Assembly: GCA_028821515.1 (NCBI GenBank)
Contig: JAPPGA010000077.1
Span: 1-55,770, forward strand
DNA length: 55,770 bases
Source: Gammaproteobacteria bacterium
GTDB lineage: Bacteria > Pseudomonadota > Gammaproteobacteria > Pseudomonadales > Azotimanducaceae
Direction of reading: 5' to 3'
The notes under the pieces were generated by a model. The model was not told where the DNA came from. It saw nothing but the letters and a program-made list of their open reading frames with translations, and did no database searches. The position numbers and the translations under genes were made by a program. This document shows positions 1 through 7,333 of this stretch, piece by piece; positions within the stretch are counted from its first letter, which is position 1, and each line of letters opens with the position of its first letter.

Positions 1-363
1 GTCAAGGGCGACATCCACGACATCGGCAAGAACCTGGTCGGCATGATGATGGAGGGCGCCGGCTTCGAGGTCGTGGACATCGGCATCAACAACAGCGTCG
101 AGGACTTCCTGGAGGCCCTGCAGGCGCACAGTCCGGACATTCTCGGCATGTCGGCCCTGCTGACCACCACCATGCCGTACATGAAAGTGGTCATCGACGA
201 ACTGGTGGCCCAGTCCATCCGCGACGACTACATCGTGCTGGTCGGCGGCGCGCCGCTGAACGAGGAATTCGGCAGGGCGGTGGGTGCGGACGCCTATTGC
301 CGCGATGCCGCCACCGCGGTGGACACCGCTTTGAACCTGATGCGTGCCAGGCACAACTACTGA
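1..363 (+). CDS. Corrinoid (B12-binding) methyl carrier protein, 5' end outside window
   Basis: The reading frame is open from the first base, so the N-terminal helical cap domain lies outside the window. What remains is the Rossmann-like cobalamin domain: the DxHxxG signature (D-I-H-D-I-G) at residues 4-9 of the fragment supplies the lower axial His ligand of cobalt, followed by the SALLTTT loop and a VGGAPL glycine loop typical of MtgC/MttC/MtbC-type corrinoid proteins. It would shuttle a methyl group from a substrate-specific methyltransferase (MttB family, probably upstream of the window) to the methyl-THF methyltransferase encoded two genes later. Its stop overlaps the next start (TGATG), so translation is probably coupled. 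Substrate cannot be read from this fragment; family assignment is firm. Confidence 0.9.
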   Translation, partial: VKGDIHDIGKNLVGMMMEGAGFEVVDIGINNSVEDFLEALQAHSPDILGMSALLTTTMPYMKVVIDELVAQSIRDDYIVLVGGAPLNEEFGRAVGADAYCRDAATAVDTALNLMRARHNY

Positions 364-1019
364 TGATGCACCCCGATGTGGTCCGCGGCGACACGAGCGA
401 GGCGCAATTGCAGGTGCAACGGGACCCCGTGCTGGTCATCGCCTGCGGCGCCCTCGGCAGGGAACTGCACGCGATTCGGCGTGCCAACGGCTGGGACCAC
501 CTGCGCATCCGTTGCCTGGACCCGGAACTGCACCTCCGTCCGGCAGAGATCCCGCCTCGGCTGCGGGCCGAGATCGAGCGGGCCCGCGGGCAGTACCGCC
601 GCATCTTCGTCGGCTATGCGGATTGCGGCACCTATGGCGGGATCGACCAGGTGCTTGGCGACTATCCGGGCCTGGAGCGCCTGCCGGGGCTGCATTGCTA
701 CGAGTTTTTCGCCGGCGCCGAGCGCTTTGAACGCCTGGCAGACGACGAGCCGGGCACGTTTTACCTCACCGATTTCCTGGTGCGTTTCTTCGACCGGCTC
801 GTCGTCGAAACCCTGCAGCTCGACGACCATCCGGAATTGTCTGACGACTTTTTCGGCAACTACCGCCGCCTGACCTACCTGTCGCAGACCCGGGACCCGG
901 AACTGCTCGCCGACGCCCGAGCGGCCGCAGACCGGCTGGGACTCGAGTTCACCCACGTGCATACCGGCTACGGCGCACTGGAACCGGCAGTAGTCCGAAT
1001 CGCTGAAAGAAAGGGCTGA
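363..1019 (+). CDS. DUF1638 domain protein of a corrinoid methyltransferase operon
   Basis: 218 residues starting at the ATG that overlaps the preceding stop; a second in-frame ATG follows immediately. The sequence contains conserved DUF1638 elements: the early hydrophobic strand ending ACGAL, the PELH segment, and the YADCGTYGGID motif with conserved Cys and Asp, then the LTDFLVRFFD helix. The biochemical role of DUF1638 is not established; members are commonly found beside corrinoid methyltransferase and reactivation genes, as here. The conserved Cys/His/Asp pattern would suit metal or cofactor binding, but that is inference. It is part of a five-gene block with overlaps or gaps under 10 bases. 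Confidence 0.8.
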   Translation: MMHPDVVRGDTSEAQLQVQRDPVLVIACGALGRELHAIRRANGWDHLRIRCLDPELHLRPAEIPPRLRAEIERARGQYRRIFVGYADCGTYGGIDQVLGDYPGLERLPGLHCYEFFAGAERFERLADDEPGTFYLTDFLVRFFDRLVVETLQLDDHPELSDDFFGNYRRLTYLSQTRDPELLADARAAADRLGLEFTHVHTGYGALEPAVVRIAERKG

Positions 1020-1023
1020 CAGG

Positions 1024-1371
1024 GTGGACGCGATCCTCATGAGATGGCGCGACATTCCGTCGCAGATCATCGTCAGGCAGGGGAGAAGGCGCGCGAAGGT
1101 ATTGCTGAGCCCGCGTTTTCAGAACGCCATTGACCGCGCCGCCATGCGGGCAAAGAAGCGCAGCGCCGATGCGTACATCAGCGAGTGGGCGCGCGACCCC
1201 ATCAGTCCGGACGCGGACGATGGGGCAACCGATCTGCAGGCGGCCGCCGACCGGCTTGCGGAACAAATCGAAACGGACTACTCCGACGATCGGCTGCTCG
1301 CGCTCATCCGCAATCACGGCCTGCAGGATGATCCTGCGGCCGGCAACCGCCAGTCGGCGGGCGAGCCATGA
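1024..1371 (+). CDS. Small 'virulence factor' family protein (PF13769-like)
   Basis: 115 residues from a GTG at 1024; an ATG at 1039 (MRWRDIP) is a possible alternative. The text W-R-D-I-P-S-Q-I-I-V-R-Q-G followed by RFQNAIDRAAMRA is the signature I associate with the small family labelled 'virulence factor', which despite the name is found in methyltransferase operons of non-pathogens. It is highly charged and has no membrane segment. It sits between the DUF1638 gene and the methyl-THF methyltransferase, overlapping the latter by 4 bases (ATGA). Its function is unknown; the context suggests a role in corrinoid methyl transfer or its maintenance. Confidence 0.7.
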   Translation: MDAILMRWRDIPSQIIVRQGRRRAKVLLSPRFQNAIDRAAMRAKKRSADAYISEWARDPISPDADDGATDLQAAADRLAEQIETDYSDDRLLALIRNHGLQDDPAAGNRQSAGEP

Positions 1372-2303
1372 CCGACACGGTTATCGCTTCCGCCAGCCAG
1401 GAGGTGGTGATCGGTTTCGAGCGGCCCTTCGTGGTCATAGGCGAACGCATCAACCCCACCGGGCGCAAGGTCCTGGCGGCGGAAATGAAAGCAGGCGACT
1501 ACCACCGCGTGGTCGACGACGCCCTCGCGCAGGTTGCCGCCGGCGCCCACATGCTGGATGTCAACGCCGGCATTCCGCTGGCCGACGAACCAGCCATTCT
1601 CGCCGAGGCCATCAGACTGGTGCAGTCGGTTACCGACGTGCCCCTGTCCATCGATTCCTCCATCGTCGCCGCGCTGGAGTCCGGCCTCGCGGTCTACAAC
1701 GGCAAGGCGCTCGTCAACTCGGTCACAGGCGAGGAGGACAGGCTGGAATCGGTGCTGCCACTGGTCGCCCGGCATGGCGCTGCGGTGGTGGCCATCTCCA
1801 ATGACGAAACCGGCATCTCGGAGGATCCGGACGTGCGCTTCGAGGTGGCCCGAAAGATCGTCGAACGGGCGCACGACCACGGCATCCCCTTAAGCGACGT
1901 CGTCGTCGATCCCCTTGTCATGCCGATCGGCGCGATCAACTCCGCTGGCCAGCAGGTCATGCACCTGGTCAGCCGCTTGCGCAGGGAACTGAAGGTCAAT
2001 ACCACCTGCGGCGCGTCCAACGTGAGTTTCGGGCTGCCGAACCGAAACGGCATCAACAGCGCCTTCCTCACCATGGCGATCGGCGCCGGCATGACCTCCG
2101 CCATCACCAACCCCCTGCACGACGAGGTCATGCAGGCGGTGCTCGGCGCCGACGTCATGATGGGCAACGATCCCGATTGCATGCGCTGGATCGGCAAGTA
2201 CCGCGAACCCGGCGCGCCCGCGGGGGCGCGAGGGAACCGGCGGGACCGGCCCCGCCGTCGCCGGCGCGCGGGCCCCCGAGGGGGTCCCTCGCGGGAAAGC
2301 TGA
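1368..2303 (+). CDS. Methyltetrahydrofolate:corrinoid methyltransferase (MtrH/AcsE-like)
   Basis: 311 residues. Pterin-binding TIM-barrel protein: VVIGERINPTGRK near the N-terminus, GAHMLDVNAG (residues ~58-67), SIDSS, the ALVNSVTGEE segment and NTTCGASNVSFGLPNR are the conserved folate-binding and barrel motifs. It should move a methyl group between the neighbouring corrinoid protein and tetrahydrofolate. The family-like part ends near residue 281 (WIGKYREPG); the last ~30 residues are Arg/Gly/Pro-rich and are encoded by a GC-rich inverted-repeat element, so the native C-terminus seems to have been extended or replaced. Stop and next start overlap as TGATG. Confidence 0.88.
   Translation: MTDTVIASASQEVVIGFERPFVVIGERINPTGRKVLAAEMKAGDYHRVVDDALAQVAAGAHMLDVNAGIPLADEPAILAEAIRLVQSVTDVPLSIDSSIVAALESGLAVYNGKALVNSVTGEEDRLESVLPLVARHGAAVVAISNDETGISEDPDVRFEVARKIVERAHDHGIPLSDVVVDPLVMPIGAINSAGQQVMHLVSRLRRELKVNTTCGASNVSFGLPNRNGINSAFLTMAIGAGMTSAITNPLHDEVMQAVLGADVMMGNDPDCMRWIGKYREPGAPAGARGNRRDRPRRRRRAGPRGGPSRES
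2226..2296. repeat. GC-rich palindromic element spanning the mtrH-like 3' end
   Basis: An inverted repeat with outer arms CGCGAGGGA (starting ~2227) and TCCCTCGCG (ending ~2293) encloses further inverted pairs (GGCGGG/CCCGCC and GGGCCCCC/GAGGGGGTCCC). It is translated as the tail of the methyltransferase. Its right part, CGAGGGGGTCCCTCGCGGGAAAG, closely resembles the duplicated element at 51434-51488 (GAGGGGGCACCCCTCGCAGGAAAAG), which suggests one dispersed family. Confidence 0.6.
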
Positions 2304-4342
2304 TGCCGGTGGCCGCGGAGGGGATGGGAAAAGAAACCGGTCGCCAGGCCCGGGTGGTTTTCACGCCATCCGGCCGGCGCGGAGAGTTTGCGGTCGGCAC
2401 GCCGGTGCTGCAGGCGGCGTGGGAACTCGGCGTGGACATCGCCTCCATCTGCGGTGGCCGCGGACTCTGCGGACGTTGCCGAGTCGTTTGCAGCGAAGGC
2501 GACTTCCCCAAGCACGGCATCATCTCCAGGCCGGATCACCTGTCCCCCGCCGGCGCTGTCGAAACCCGCTTCGGTGAACGCAACCAGCCGCTTGCGCCGG
2601 GCCATCGCCTGAGTTGCCAGGCCGTCATTCAAGGCGACCTGCTGATCGACGTGCCTCCGGAAAGCCAGGTTCACCGCCAGGTGATCCGCAAGGAAGCCGA
2701 TTCGCGGCCTATCCGCCTGGACCCGGTGGTCCGTCTCTACCTGGTGGAAGTGGCGCCTGCGGATCTTCAGGGCTCGGGCAGCGACTTGACGCGCCTGCTC
2801 GAGGCATTGGAGACGCAATGGGGGCTGCGCCCCGCGTTTCCCCCAGCGTTGCTGCCCGAACTGCAAGGCGTACTCCGGGACGGCGATTGGTCAGTCACGG
2901 TCGCCGTCCATCAGAATGCGGAGATTCTCGCGATCTGGCCGGGCTTCAAGGAGTCGGTTTACGGTGTAGCGATCGACGTCGGTTCAACCACCATTGCCGC
3001 CCATCTATGCGACATCGGCAGCGGCGACGTGCTCTGTTCAAACGGCATGATGAATCCCCAGATCCGCTTCGGCGAGGACCTGATGAGCCGCGTCTCCTAC
3101 GTCATGATGCACCCCGAGGGTGCCGATGAATTGACCCGGGAGGTGCGCAGGGCGGTTAACGAACTGGTGGCCGGAACTGCGGAGGACGGCGGCGTCGACC
3201 TGCGGGACATCCTCAGCCTGACGTTCGTGTGCAATCCGATCATGCACCACCTGCTGCTCGGCATCAGCCCGGTGAAGCTGGGCGAGGCGCCCTTCGCGCT
3301 GGCGGTGGAGGATTCTGTCAACCTGCCGACCCGGGACCTTGGCCTTGAGGTCAATCCGGGCGCCGTCGCCTACGTGCTGCCCTGTATCGCCGGGCATGTC
3401 GGCGCTGACACCGCCGGGATGGTGCTTGGCGAGCAACCCCACGGGGACGAGGCGGTGACCCTGCTGGTGGACATCGGCACCAATGCGGAAATCGTACTCG
3501 GCAACGACCAGCGTTTGCTCGCCTGCTCCAGCCCGACGGGGCCGGCCTTTGAAGGCGCCCAGGTCAGCGCCGGCCAGCGCGCCGCGCCCGGCGCCATTGA
3601 ACGGGTACGGATCGACCCGGTCACCCGGGAGTCCCGGATTCGCGTGATCGGCTCGGATCTCTGGTCCGACGAGCCGGGATTCAGCGAAGCGCTGCCGGCA
3701 CAGGGCGTCACCGGCATTTGCGGTTCGGGAATCATCGAGGCGGTGGTGGAGATGTGGCTCGCGGGCATTCTCACCAGCGACGGAGTGATCGACGGCAGCC
3801 AGGCGGGCCGCTCGCCCCGCCTGGTTCCAGACGGCCGCACCTTCTCCTTCGTCATCCACGGCGAGCAGGACGATAAGCAGATCACGGTCACGCAGACCGA
3901 TGTGCGGCAGATTCAACTCGCCAAGGCGGCGCTGTTCGCCGGCATCAGGCTGCTGATGGACCGGCTGGAAGTGCGTTCGGTGGATCGAATTCGCCTGGCC
4001 GGCGCCTTCGGCAGTCACATCGACGTGCGCTACGCCATGGCCCTCGGCATGATTCCGGACTGTCCGCTCGATGCAGTGTCAGCCGCAGGCAACGCGGCCG
4101 GCCACGGCGCCAGGATCGCCCTCTTGAACCTGGCCTCCCGGGGCGAGATCGAGTCGGTGGTCAGGCGCGTGGAGAAGATCGAGACCGCCATCGAGCCGAA
4201 CTTCCAGGCGTACTTTGTCGATGCCATGGCGATACCGGGCGGGACCAACGCCTTTCCTGATCGGGTCCGTGCCGCGTCAGATCGGCCCGCCCGCGCGCAG
4301 CGGCGGCGTTCAAGGCGGACACCCACCAGAAAATCCAACTAA
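2303..4342 (+). CDS. RamA-like corrinoid activation protein: [2Fe-2S] plus ASKHA ATPase (COG3894)
   Basis: 679 residues from the ATG at 2303, which overlaps the upstream stop. Residues ~15-95 form a plant-type [2Fe-2S] ferredoxin domain with Cys50, Cys56 and Cys59 in CGGRGLCGRC and a later Cys in RLSCQ. The middle and C-terminal parts are the actin-like ASKHA fold: VAIDVGSTTIAAHL (phosphate 1), VDIGTNAEIVLG, and LAGAFGSHID near the end. Such proteins use ATP and a low-potential electron to return inactive Co(II) corrinoid to Co(I). It completes the methyl-transfer operon. The extreme C-terminus (PARAQRRRSRRTPTRKSN) is basic and not family-typical. Longer upstream in-frame codons lie in the repeat and are unlikely to be translated. 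Confidence 0.88.
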   Translation: MPVAAEGMGKETGRQARVVFTPSGRRGEFAVGTPVLQAAWELGVDIASICGGRGLCGRCRVVCSEGDFPKHGIISRPDHLSPAGAVETRFGERNQPLAPGHRLSCQAVIQGDLLIDVPPESQVHRQVIRKEADSRPIRLDPVVRLYLVEVAPADLQGSGSDLTRLLEALETQWGLRPAFPPALLPELQGVLRDGDWSVTVAVHQNAEILAIWPGFKESVYGVAIDVGSTTIAAHLCDIGSGDVLCSNGMMNPQIRFGEDLMSRVSYVMMHPEGADELTREVRRAVNELVAGTAEDGGVDLRDILSLTFVCNPIMHHLLLGISPVKLGEAPFALAVEDSVNLPTRDLGLEVNPGAVAYVLPCIAGHVGADTAGMVLGEQPHGDEAVTLLVDIGTNAEIVLGNDQRLLACSSPTGPAFEGAQVSAGQRAAPGAIERVRIDPVTRESRIRVIGSDLWSDEPGFSEALPAQGVTGICGSGIIEAVVEMWLAGILTSDGVIDGSQAGRSPRLVPDGRTFSFVIHGEQDDKQITVTQTDVRQIQLAKAALFAGIRLLMDRLEVRSVDRIRLAGAFGSHIDVRYAMALGMIPDCPLDAVSAAGNAAGHGARIALLNLASRGEIESVVRRVEKIETAIEPNFQAYFVDAMAIPGGTNAFPDRVRAASDRPARAQRRRSRRTPTRKSN

Positions 4343-4390
4343 TCACGGTCTTCCGAGATCGCCGCTTCGCACGCCGAGACGGCCTCCAAC

Positions 4391-4699
4391 TTAACCCGAC
4401 GCCGACAACCGGCCATCGTCCGCCAGGGATGGCAAACGCCCGATCTCCGCACCGTGCTCGCGTTCAGCACGCCTCAATTCGTATAGCTTCTGCAGGTTGA
4501 GCCAGAACTCGCCAGACGTCCCGAAGAATCGACCCAAACGCAGGGCAGTGTCGCCCGTAACGGCACGCTGGCCGTTCAGGATCTGCGTGATGCGGTTCAC
4601 TGGCACTTCGATCCGCCGCGCCAACTCCGCCGCACTCATTCCGAGCGCATCCAGGTCTTCCCGCAGCGTCTCGCCCGGATGAATCGGTTCGCGCGTCAT
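4391..4699 (-). CDS. higA: HigA-family antitoxin (XRE/HTH)
   Basis: 102 residues from the ATG at 4699. The protein opens with IHPGETLREDLDALGMSAAELARRIEVP, the classic HigA/VapI start, followed by the recognition helix region (NRITQILNGQR) and the ALRLGRFFGTSGEFWLNLQ segment conserved in HigA antitoxins. It lies 16 bases downstream of the toxin gene, giving the toxin-first order typical of higBA. It should neutralise HigB and repress the shared promoter. An ORF with extra N-terminal codons exists but overlaps the toxin and lacks family similarity there. Confidence 0.92.
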   Translation of the reverse strand: MTREPIHPGETLREDLDALGMSAAELARRIEVPVNRITQILNGQRAVTGDTALRLGRFFGTSGEFWLNLQKLYELRRAEREHGAEIGRLPSLADDGRLSASG

Positions 4700-4715
4700 G
4701 TTCTTTCTCCCGTTT

Positions 4716-4997
4716 TCAGTGGTAGTCGACGATTTGCACGTTCGTCGGGCCGGAAGTCCTGGCACCCCATACGAAGCAGATTCGCCACTGGTCGTTGATG
4801 CGTATGCTCCATTGCCCCCTGCGGTCGCCTTTCAGCCTTTCGAGCCGGTTGCCCGGCCGCGCCAAGTCGCGCAATCCGGTCGCTGCATCAAGCTGGTCGA
4901 GTTTGCGCGATGCCGTGCGGGCAATGCCGGAGAAGGCGGCAACCCTACGACCGTTGTAGAAGTCCTCCGTTCTCCTGTCCGCGAAGCCGACAATCAA
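4716..4997 (-). CDS. higB: HigB/RelE-type mRNA interferase toxin
   Basis: 93 residues. The protein reads IVGFADRRTEDFYNGRRVAAF at the start and ERLKGDRRGQWSIRINDQWRICFVW near the end, the conserved core of HigB (RelE fold) toxins, which cut ribosome-bound mRNA. The start codon is TTG at 4997, placed where HigB proteins normally begin; the weak start may keep toxin below antitoxin level. It is first in the higBA operon and is preceded by a sigma-70-like promoter at 5031-5059. Confidence 0.92.
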   Translation of the reverse strand: MIVGFADRRTEDFYNGRRVAAFSGIARTASRKLDQLDAATGLRDLARPGNRLERLKGDRRGQWSIRINDQWRICFVWGARTSGPTNVQIVDYH

Positions 4998-5030
4998 GGT
5001 CCGTTCAATTCATTTGGCAGCGGCACTTCG

Positions 5031-5059
5031 ACCGTAGCCGCGAATACGCGTTACGTCAA
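5031..5059 (-). promoter_or_regulatory. Putative higBA promoter
   Basis: On the minus strand TTGACG (5059-5054) is followed after exactly 17 bases by TACGGT (5036-5031). A start point near 5024 would give a leader of about 27 bases to the higB TTG codon. The -35 box is strong and the -10 box is weak. Confidence 0.45.
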
Positions 5060-5082
5060 GCGGAAACCCAACGGGTGATCCG

Positions 5083-5726
5083 TCAGTCCTGGACCGGCCA
5101 GTCGCGGGTCGTGTGCTCTCCCCACGGCTTGCGCGCGAAGATGCGCTCTACCATGGGCACGAAGTGGTCGATGGCGAGCGTGTCGTAGTCGGGATCGAAC
5201 GACTTCTGATCGTACGCGTCGCAGAAGTGCACCGTCATGTCGAAGGCAGGATGATCTCGGTGGCGTAGGCGCGCATTGGCGTCCAGTCCGATCTTGTCGA
5301 AATAGTAGTAGCCCTGGAACAGGCCATGCTGCAACACCATCCAGTGGGTGTGCCTCGCGACATAAGGCCGCAGCACCGAAGATCGTCGCCGATGTCGTGC
5401 AGCAGGGCGGCCACGACGTACTCCTCGCACTCTCCGGCCCGCAACGCCCGGGTCGCCGTCTGCAGCGAGTGCTGGTAGCGGTCGATCGGGTACCCGGGGA
5501 AGCCGTCCGCGATGTTCTCGAGATAGGCGAGCACGCGCTCGCCGGTCTTCGCGATGTATGGCTTCGCAAGCTCATCGAGGAGCGCGTAATCCTCCGCCGT
5601 GCCCTGATCCATACGGGTGAAGGTGACGATTGGCGACGCGTCGGAATCCGCATGCGACGGCGTGCTTGCGTTGCCGCGGCCGGGCGCGCTAAGGGTAGTT
5701 CGGGCCTTCACCGGAGCACTCCTCAA
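5083..5726 (-). pseudogene. HD-domain metalloprotein gene with frameshift and small deletion
   Basis: Two overlapping minus-strand frames together make one HD-superfamily protein. The first frame covers the N-terminal half ([14 protein letters not shown], then [11 protein letters not shown] with the HD metal pair). The second frame resumes with VLRPYV...[22 protein letters not shown] and runs to [18 protein letters not shown]. The switch is at about 5377, directly after HDIGDDL; the intervening stretch expected in this family (roughly a dozen residues carrying an N-H pair) is missing, so a small out-of-frame deletion probably occurred. Relatives resemble HD phosphohydrolases, and the fold is shared with HD-type di-iron oxygenases such as PhnZ/TmpB; which activity applied cannot be told. 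Position just upstream of soxB hints at a lost role in methylamine breakdown. A sequencing or assembly error would look the same. Confidence 0.75.
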
Positions 5727-5786
5727 ACCCGTTCTGGATTGCGGGAATTATGGTCAAATACGCCCCGCGTTCAAGACGCTGAACCC

Positions 5787-7037
5787 ATGGAAAAATACTC
5801 TCTCCTGAGCCTCTTCAGGCACGCCGGCCGCCACCACGAGGACTGGCCGCGGGCCTGGCGCGACCCCGCCCCGAAGGCCGACTATGACACGGTGATCGTG
5901 GGCGGCGGCGGGCACGGCCTGGCGACGGCCTACTACCTGGCCAGCAAGCACGGCGTCACCGATGTCGCGGTGGTAGAAAAGGGCTACCTGGGCGGCGGCA
6001 ACACCGGCCGCAACACCACCATTGTGCGCTCCAATTACCTGCGCGACGAAGCGGCGCATCTCTATGACTTCTCGCTCACGCTGTGGGAGGGCTTGAGCCA
6101 GGAGCTCAACTTCAACGTCATGTTCAGCCCGCGGGGGGTGATGAGCCTCGGCCACACCCTGCAGGAGATGCGCGACATCGAGCGGCGGGTGAATGCCAAC
6201 CGCCTGAACGGCATCGACGGCGAGATCCTTACCACCGCCCAGGTACAGAAGCGGGTACCCCTGCTCAACTGCTCGCCGAAGTCACGCTACCCCGTAATGG
6301 GCGCATCCTGGCAACCGCGTGGCGGCATCGCCCGCCACGACGCGGTGGCCTGGGGTTTCGCGCGCGCTGCCGACGCGCATGGCGTGGACATCCTGCAGCA
6401 AACGGAGGTCACCGGGATTCGGCAGCGCAACGGCGCCGTCACCGGCGTCGAGACCAGCCGGGGCTTTATCGGCGCGCGCCGGGTGGCTTGCGTTACCGCG
6501 GGCAATTCGGGCGTCCTGGCGCGGATGGCCGGATTGCGCCTGCCGATCGAATCGCGTCCGCTGCAGGCCCTCGTGTCCGAGCCCCTCAAACCCTGTCTCG
6601 ACACGGTGGTGATGTCCAACGCCGTGCACTGCTATATCAGCCAGGCGGACAAGGGCGACCTCGTCATCGGCGCCGGGGCGGACGGCTATAACGGCTACGG
6701 CCAGCGCGGTTCGTTCCGCATCATCGAGCACACCCTGTCCGCCGTGTGCGAACTGTTCCCGGCATTCAGCCGCGTTCGCATGAACCGCCAGTGGGGCGGC
6801 ATCGTCGACATCTGCCCGGACGCCTGTCCGGTCATCGGCAAGACGCCCGTCGAGGGGCTCTACTTCAACTGCGGCTGGGGTACCGGCGGCTTCAAGGCGA
6901 CGCCGGGATCCGGCTACGTGTTCGCCGACACCCTCGCCAACGAACGGCCGCATCCGCTCGCCGAACCTTTTGCCCTGGACCGGTTCGCGAGCGGCGCGCT
7001 GATCGACGAGCACGGCGCTGCGGGGGTCGCCCACTGA
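5787..7037 (+). CDS. soxB: Sarcosine oxidase subunit beta
   Basis: 416 residues from the ATG at 5787, matching the usual SoxB length and its start ([12 protein letters not shown]). The FAD-binding dinucleotide fold is at residues 36-52 ([16 protein letters not shown]). The [13 protein letters not shown] segment around residues 183-195 contains the His that in characterised SoxB proteins carries covalent FMN (here His184). The C-terminal [15 protein letters not shown] closes the flavin site. With SoxA, SoxD and SoxG it oxidises sarcosine to glycine, passing the methyl carbon to THF as methylene-THF and electrons to oxygen (H2O2). First gene of a tightly overlapping soxBDAG operon. Confidence 0.96.
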   Translation: MEKYSLLSLFRHAGRHHEDWPRAWRDPAPKADYDTVIVGGGGHGLATAYYLASKHGVTDVAVVEKGYLGGGNTGRNTTIVRSNYLRDEAAHLYDFSLTLWEGLSQELNFNVMFSPRGVMSLGHTLQEMRDIERRVNANRLNGIDGEILTTAQVQKRVPLLNCSPKSRYPVMGASWQPRGGIARHDAVAWGFARAADAHGVDILQQTEVTGIRQRNGAVTGVETSRGFIGARRVACVTAGNSGVLARMAGLRLPIESRPLQALVSEPLKPCLDTVVMSNAVHCYISQADKGDLVIGAGADGYNGYGQRGSFRIIEHTLSAVCELFPAFSRVRMNRQWGGIVDICPDACPVIGKTPVEGLYFNCGWGTGGFKATPGSGYVFADTLANERPHPLAEPFALDRFASGALIDEHGAAGVAH

Positions 7038-7333
7038 TGCTGCTCATACGCTGTCCCTACTGCCAGGAGATGCGCAGCGAAGAGGAGTTCAGCAACGCCG
7101 GCGAAGCGCATATCGTCCGCCCGCCGGACCCTGCCGCGCTGTCCGATGCCGAGTGGGGGGACTACCTGCACTTCCGCAAGAACCCGCGCGGACTCCACCG
7201 CGAGATCTGGGTGCACACGGCGGGCTGCCGGCGCTACTTCAACGTCCTGCGCGACACCGTGAGCTACGAGATCCTCGAGGTCTATCCGGCCGGCGTATCC
7301 GAGTCGGACGCGCCCGGCAAAACGACGCCCTGA
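7037..7333 (+). CDS. soxD: Sarcosine oxidase subunit delta
   Basis: 98 residues. Begins LLIRCPYCQEMR and contains HTAGCRRYFNVLRDTVSYEI; the Cys6-x2-Cys9 pair and later Cys/His form the structural zinc site of SoxD. Start ATG overlaps the soxB stop by one base (TGATG) and its own stop overlaps the soxA start in the same way, so the subunits are probably made in coupled fashion. Small subunit of the heterotetramer, without known catalytic role. Confidence 0.95.
   Translation: MLLIRCPYCQEMRSEEEFSNAGEAHIVRPPDPAALSDAEWGDYLHFRKNPRGLHREIWVHTAGCRRYFNVLRDTVSYEILEVYPAGVSESDAPGKTTP

Noticed and set aside
2177-2302. Extended start of the RamA-like protein
   Set aside because: The extra residues lie in the palindromic element and in the methyltransferase gene; the TGATG overlap at 2301-2305 gives the natural start.
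5397-5786. Extended N-terminus of the soxB reading frame (about 130 extra residues)
   Set aside because: The extension is antisense to the HD-domain gene and unlike any SoxB; the family start [10 protein letters not shown] is at 5787.
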